6,295 nt of DNA from Chloroflexota bacterium (GTDB lineage: Bacteria > Chloroflexota > Limnocylindria > Limnocylindrales > CSP1-4), in assembly GCA_021786915.1 (NCBI GenBank), contig JAJYMP010000764.1, forward strand, positions 961 through 7,255, given 5' to 3'. Within the stretch, counting starts at the first letter, position 1. Every line of letters begins with the position of its first letter. This document shows, one piece after another, positions 4,808 through 6,295 of the stretch. The translations under genes were made by a program, and so were the position numbers. The notes under the pieces were generated by a model that was not told the DNA's origin, ran no database searches, and saw nothing but the letters and a program-made list of their open reading frames with translations.

Positions 4808-6250
4808 CTACGGGTTGGGGTTGAACTGACCCCCGCCCTTGCCGACGTTACAGACGTTTTGCTCGTTGCCGAAGTACGCATTGGCCGAGGCACGAACACC
4901 GTCGGCCTGGTACAGCAGCAGACCGCACGCCACATAGCTCTTCGGCGTGTAGTCGTTGCCGCTGACCGCGTTGCCGCGCACGATCGCGGTTGCGCCGAAG
5001 GCGACCTGGATTCCGTTCTGCGCGGCGAGCGGGACACCCACGGGGCCGCTGCCGGTCACGACGTTGTTCGTGATGACCGCAGCGACGGACCCGTTCGCGG
5101 TGATCCCATTCTTGATGTAGCCGTTGACAACGTTGCGATCGATCGTGACGGCCAAGTCCGTCCCGGTCGTGTCGAAGGGCGTGTTGCGAGCCTCGATCGC
5201 ATTGCCCTCCTGGCAGCCGCTCGGACCCTGGTTCACGTTCGTGACGGTGTTGTTTGTGATCGAGCCGGAGGCCCCATCGAAGAGGATGCCGCGGAGACGA
5301 TCGGGTCCCGCGTCGCAGACGTCGACCAGGCCCGAGGCCGTGACCGTCAGGTTCATGACGTTGGCGGATGCTCCGCCGTTCTTGACCACAGCTCCGAGGA
5401 AATGCCCTCCGACCGGATCGACAGCCGTGATCGTGTAGCCGTCGCCGTCGAGCGTCCACCCGTCGGTGATGAGCAGCGTATGGTCGGTCGTGCAGTTGGC
5501 CGTCAGCCGGATCGTGGTCGGCGGATCGACGACCGTTGAGCACGGCCCCAGATCCCCTTCGAAGTCGTATGTCGTCGCATCGGTCAGGGTCGTGATGACG
5601 ACCTTGTCGAATCCGCCCTTCAAGCCAGCGTCTGACGCCAGGCTCTGGCCCCCGTTCACCGCAATGAACCGGACGGTGCTGCCAGCCGTCACTGTGCCGA
5701 GCGTCGATGGGCAAGTACCGGTACGGTTGATGACGGTCGTCCAGCTGCTCGTCTGGTTGAAGGAGTGCGTCGTCCAGGCGCCAACCACGCCCGCAGACGG
5801 AACAGAGTCGTAACGGCAGTCATAGAAGCCGGTCGAACTCGGTCCAGGACCGAAGAAACCGATGCCATTCGACGCGTCGTCGACATAGACATTTACATAG
5901 AAGTGGGTGGCATCACCCGCGCCACCTGACGAGGCTGGATCGATATAGAAGTCGTAGCTAACGCTCGTCAGGTCGGAGACCAACCCAGCGTACGGCGGAA
6001 ACATGACGAACTTGTTGGCGGCGACGCTGCCATCGATCGGACCGAACTGGAGACTCCCGGACCCGATTGACGCCGGGCCGGCGACGAAGCCGTACGGCAC
6101 GGTGCCGTCTGGGATGATCTGCCACCCGCCCAGGCTGCTTGGTTTGACGACGACGGTGGTACTTGCCGCGGCCACTGACGCGGTGGCGACTGGCAGAAGC
6201 AGAGTCGCCAGCAGGGCGGCCGACGAGAAGACCCCGATGAACTTGCGCAA
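4808..6250 (-). CDS. Secreted right-handed parallel beta-helix protein
   Basis: 480-residue exported protein. TTG 6250 is chosen as start because AAAGGAG lies 8 bases upstream; an upstream in-frame TTG at 6271 would put that site inside the gene. Residues 1-~28 are a signal peptide: MRKF, a hydrophobic core (SSAALLATLLLPVATA) and an AAA-S type cleavage region. Residues ~30-225 form a beta-rich domain (SSLGGWQIIPDG...FVAGPASIGSGSLQF...YAGLVSDLTSVSYDFYID) resembling the carbohydrate-binding-like sandwich modules of secreted proteins. Residues ~240-470 are a parallel beta-helix of NosD/PbH1 type, with repeated turns such as SITNNTVTNV, VTIDRNVVNGYIKNGI, AVITNNVVTGSG and AIVRGNAVSGND. Eight cysteines (145, 180, 237, 253, 312, 346, 442, 467) may form disulphides outside the cell. 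No LPXTG, SLH or membrane anchor ends the protein (NPNP), so release is likely. Polysaccharide binding or cleavage is possible but no catalytic residues can be assigned. Confidence 0.85.
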   Translation of the reverse strand: MRKFIGVFSSAALLATLLLPVATASVAAASTTVVVKPSSLGGWQIIPDGTVPYGFVAGPASIGSGSLQFGPIDGSVAANKFVMFPPYAGLVSDLTSVSYDFYIDPASSGGAGDATHFYVNVYVDDASNGIGFFGPGPSSTGFYDCRYDSVPSAGVVGAWTTHSFNQTSSWTTVINRTGTCPSTLGTVTAGSTVRFIAVNGGQSLASDAGLKGGFDKVVITTLTDATTYDFEGDLGPCSTVVDPPTTIRLTANCTTDHTLLITDGWTLDGDGYTITAVDPVGGHFLGAVVKNGGASANVMNLTVTASGLVDVCDAGPDRLRGILFDGASGSITNNTVTNVNQGPSGCQEGNAIEARNTPFDTTGTDLAVTIDRNVVNGYIKNGITANGSVAAVITNNVVTGSGPVGVPLAAQNGIQVAFGATAIVRGNAVSGNDYTPKSYVACGLLLYQADGVRASANAYFGNEQNVCNVGKGGGQFNPNP

Positions 6251-6258
6251 TGCGATCG

Positions 6259-6265
6259 CTCCTTT
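6259..6265 (-). promoter_or_regulatory. Ribosome binding site of the beta-helix gene
   Basis: AAAGGAG on the minus strand, 8 bases before the TTG at 6250. It decides the start codon: the longer frame from TTG 6271 would add seven residues (MGKGAIA) and has no ribosome site of its own. Confidence 0.75.
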
Positions 6266-6295
6266 CCCCAACGGAACCGATCCGGCGCGTGAACA

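Noticed and set aside
4304..5539. 411-codon plus-strand open frame
   Set aside because: It spans the intergenic region and runs antisense to the beta-helix gene; no domain logic.
6251..6258. GCGATCGC-like octamer next to the beta-helix start
   Set aside because: The octamer is known as a repeated motif in cyanobacteria, but it occurs singly here and is simply the spacer of the ribosome site.
1..6295. CRISPR array, tRNA or rRNA genes, complete insertion sequence
   Set aside because: No regularly spaced repeats, no cloverleaf or T-loop signature, and no transposase or terminal inverted repeats seen on reading both strands.

Overview
The window is a GC-rich bacterial chromosomal segment that looks like a metagenomic or draft contig, since its first gene is cut by the left edge. 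Short ATGA gene overlaps, alternative GTG/TTG starts, the protein styles and a decayed phage-like stretch with LuxR-type helix-turn-helix fragments suit a high-GC Chloroflexota lineage (for example Limnocylindria-like). That placement is inference; a high-GC actinobacterium cannot be excluded from the sequence alone.

Left part (1-1610, + strand): a tightly coupled pterin/flavin-type operon. It holds the 3' part of GTP cyclohydrolase I (folE), a RibD C-terminal-family reductase overlapping it by ATGA, and the first ~42 codons of an FAD/NAD(P)-binding ferredoxin-reductase-like protein, again overlapping by ATGA. The reductase stops making sense at about 1610, where it joins an internal part of a site-specific serine recombinase.

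Middle part (1611-4496): apparently a decayed mobile element or prophage. It holds a frameshifted recombinase C-terminus, a short LuxR-type HTH reading frame, one long intact minus-strand membrane protein (3312-2080), a ~360-base stretch without a recognisable gene, a tiny ORF, and then broken remains of a phage lysis-type cassette: N-acetylmuramoyl-L-alanine amidase, holin-like membrane protein and a second HTH protein, each with frameshifts. The intact membrane protein is the most interesting object. Its C-terminal half reads like an archaemetzincin (peptidase M54) domain, but every zinc ligand of the HExxHxxGxxH-type motif and the paired cysteines appear to be replaced, so it looks like a membrane-anchored pseudoprotease.

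Right part (4497-6295): a ~310-base intergenic stretch with two perfect-stem hairpins, then a minus-strand gene (6250-4808) for a secreted right-handed beta-helix protein. It has a signal peptide, eight cysteines and a visibly lower GC content than the folE operon.
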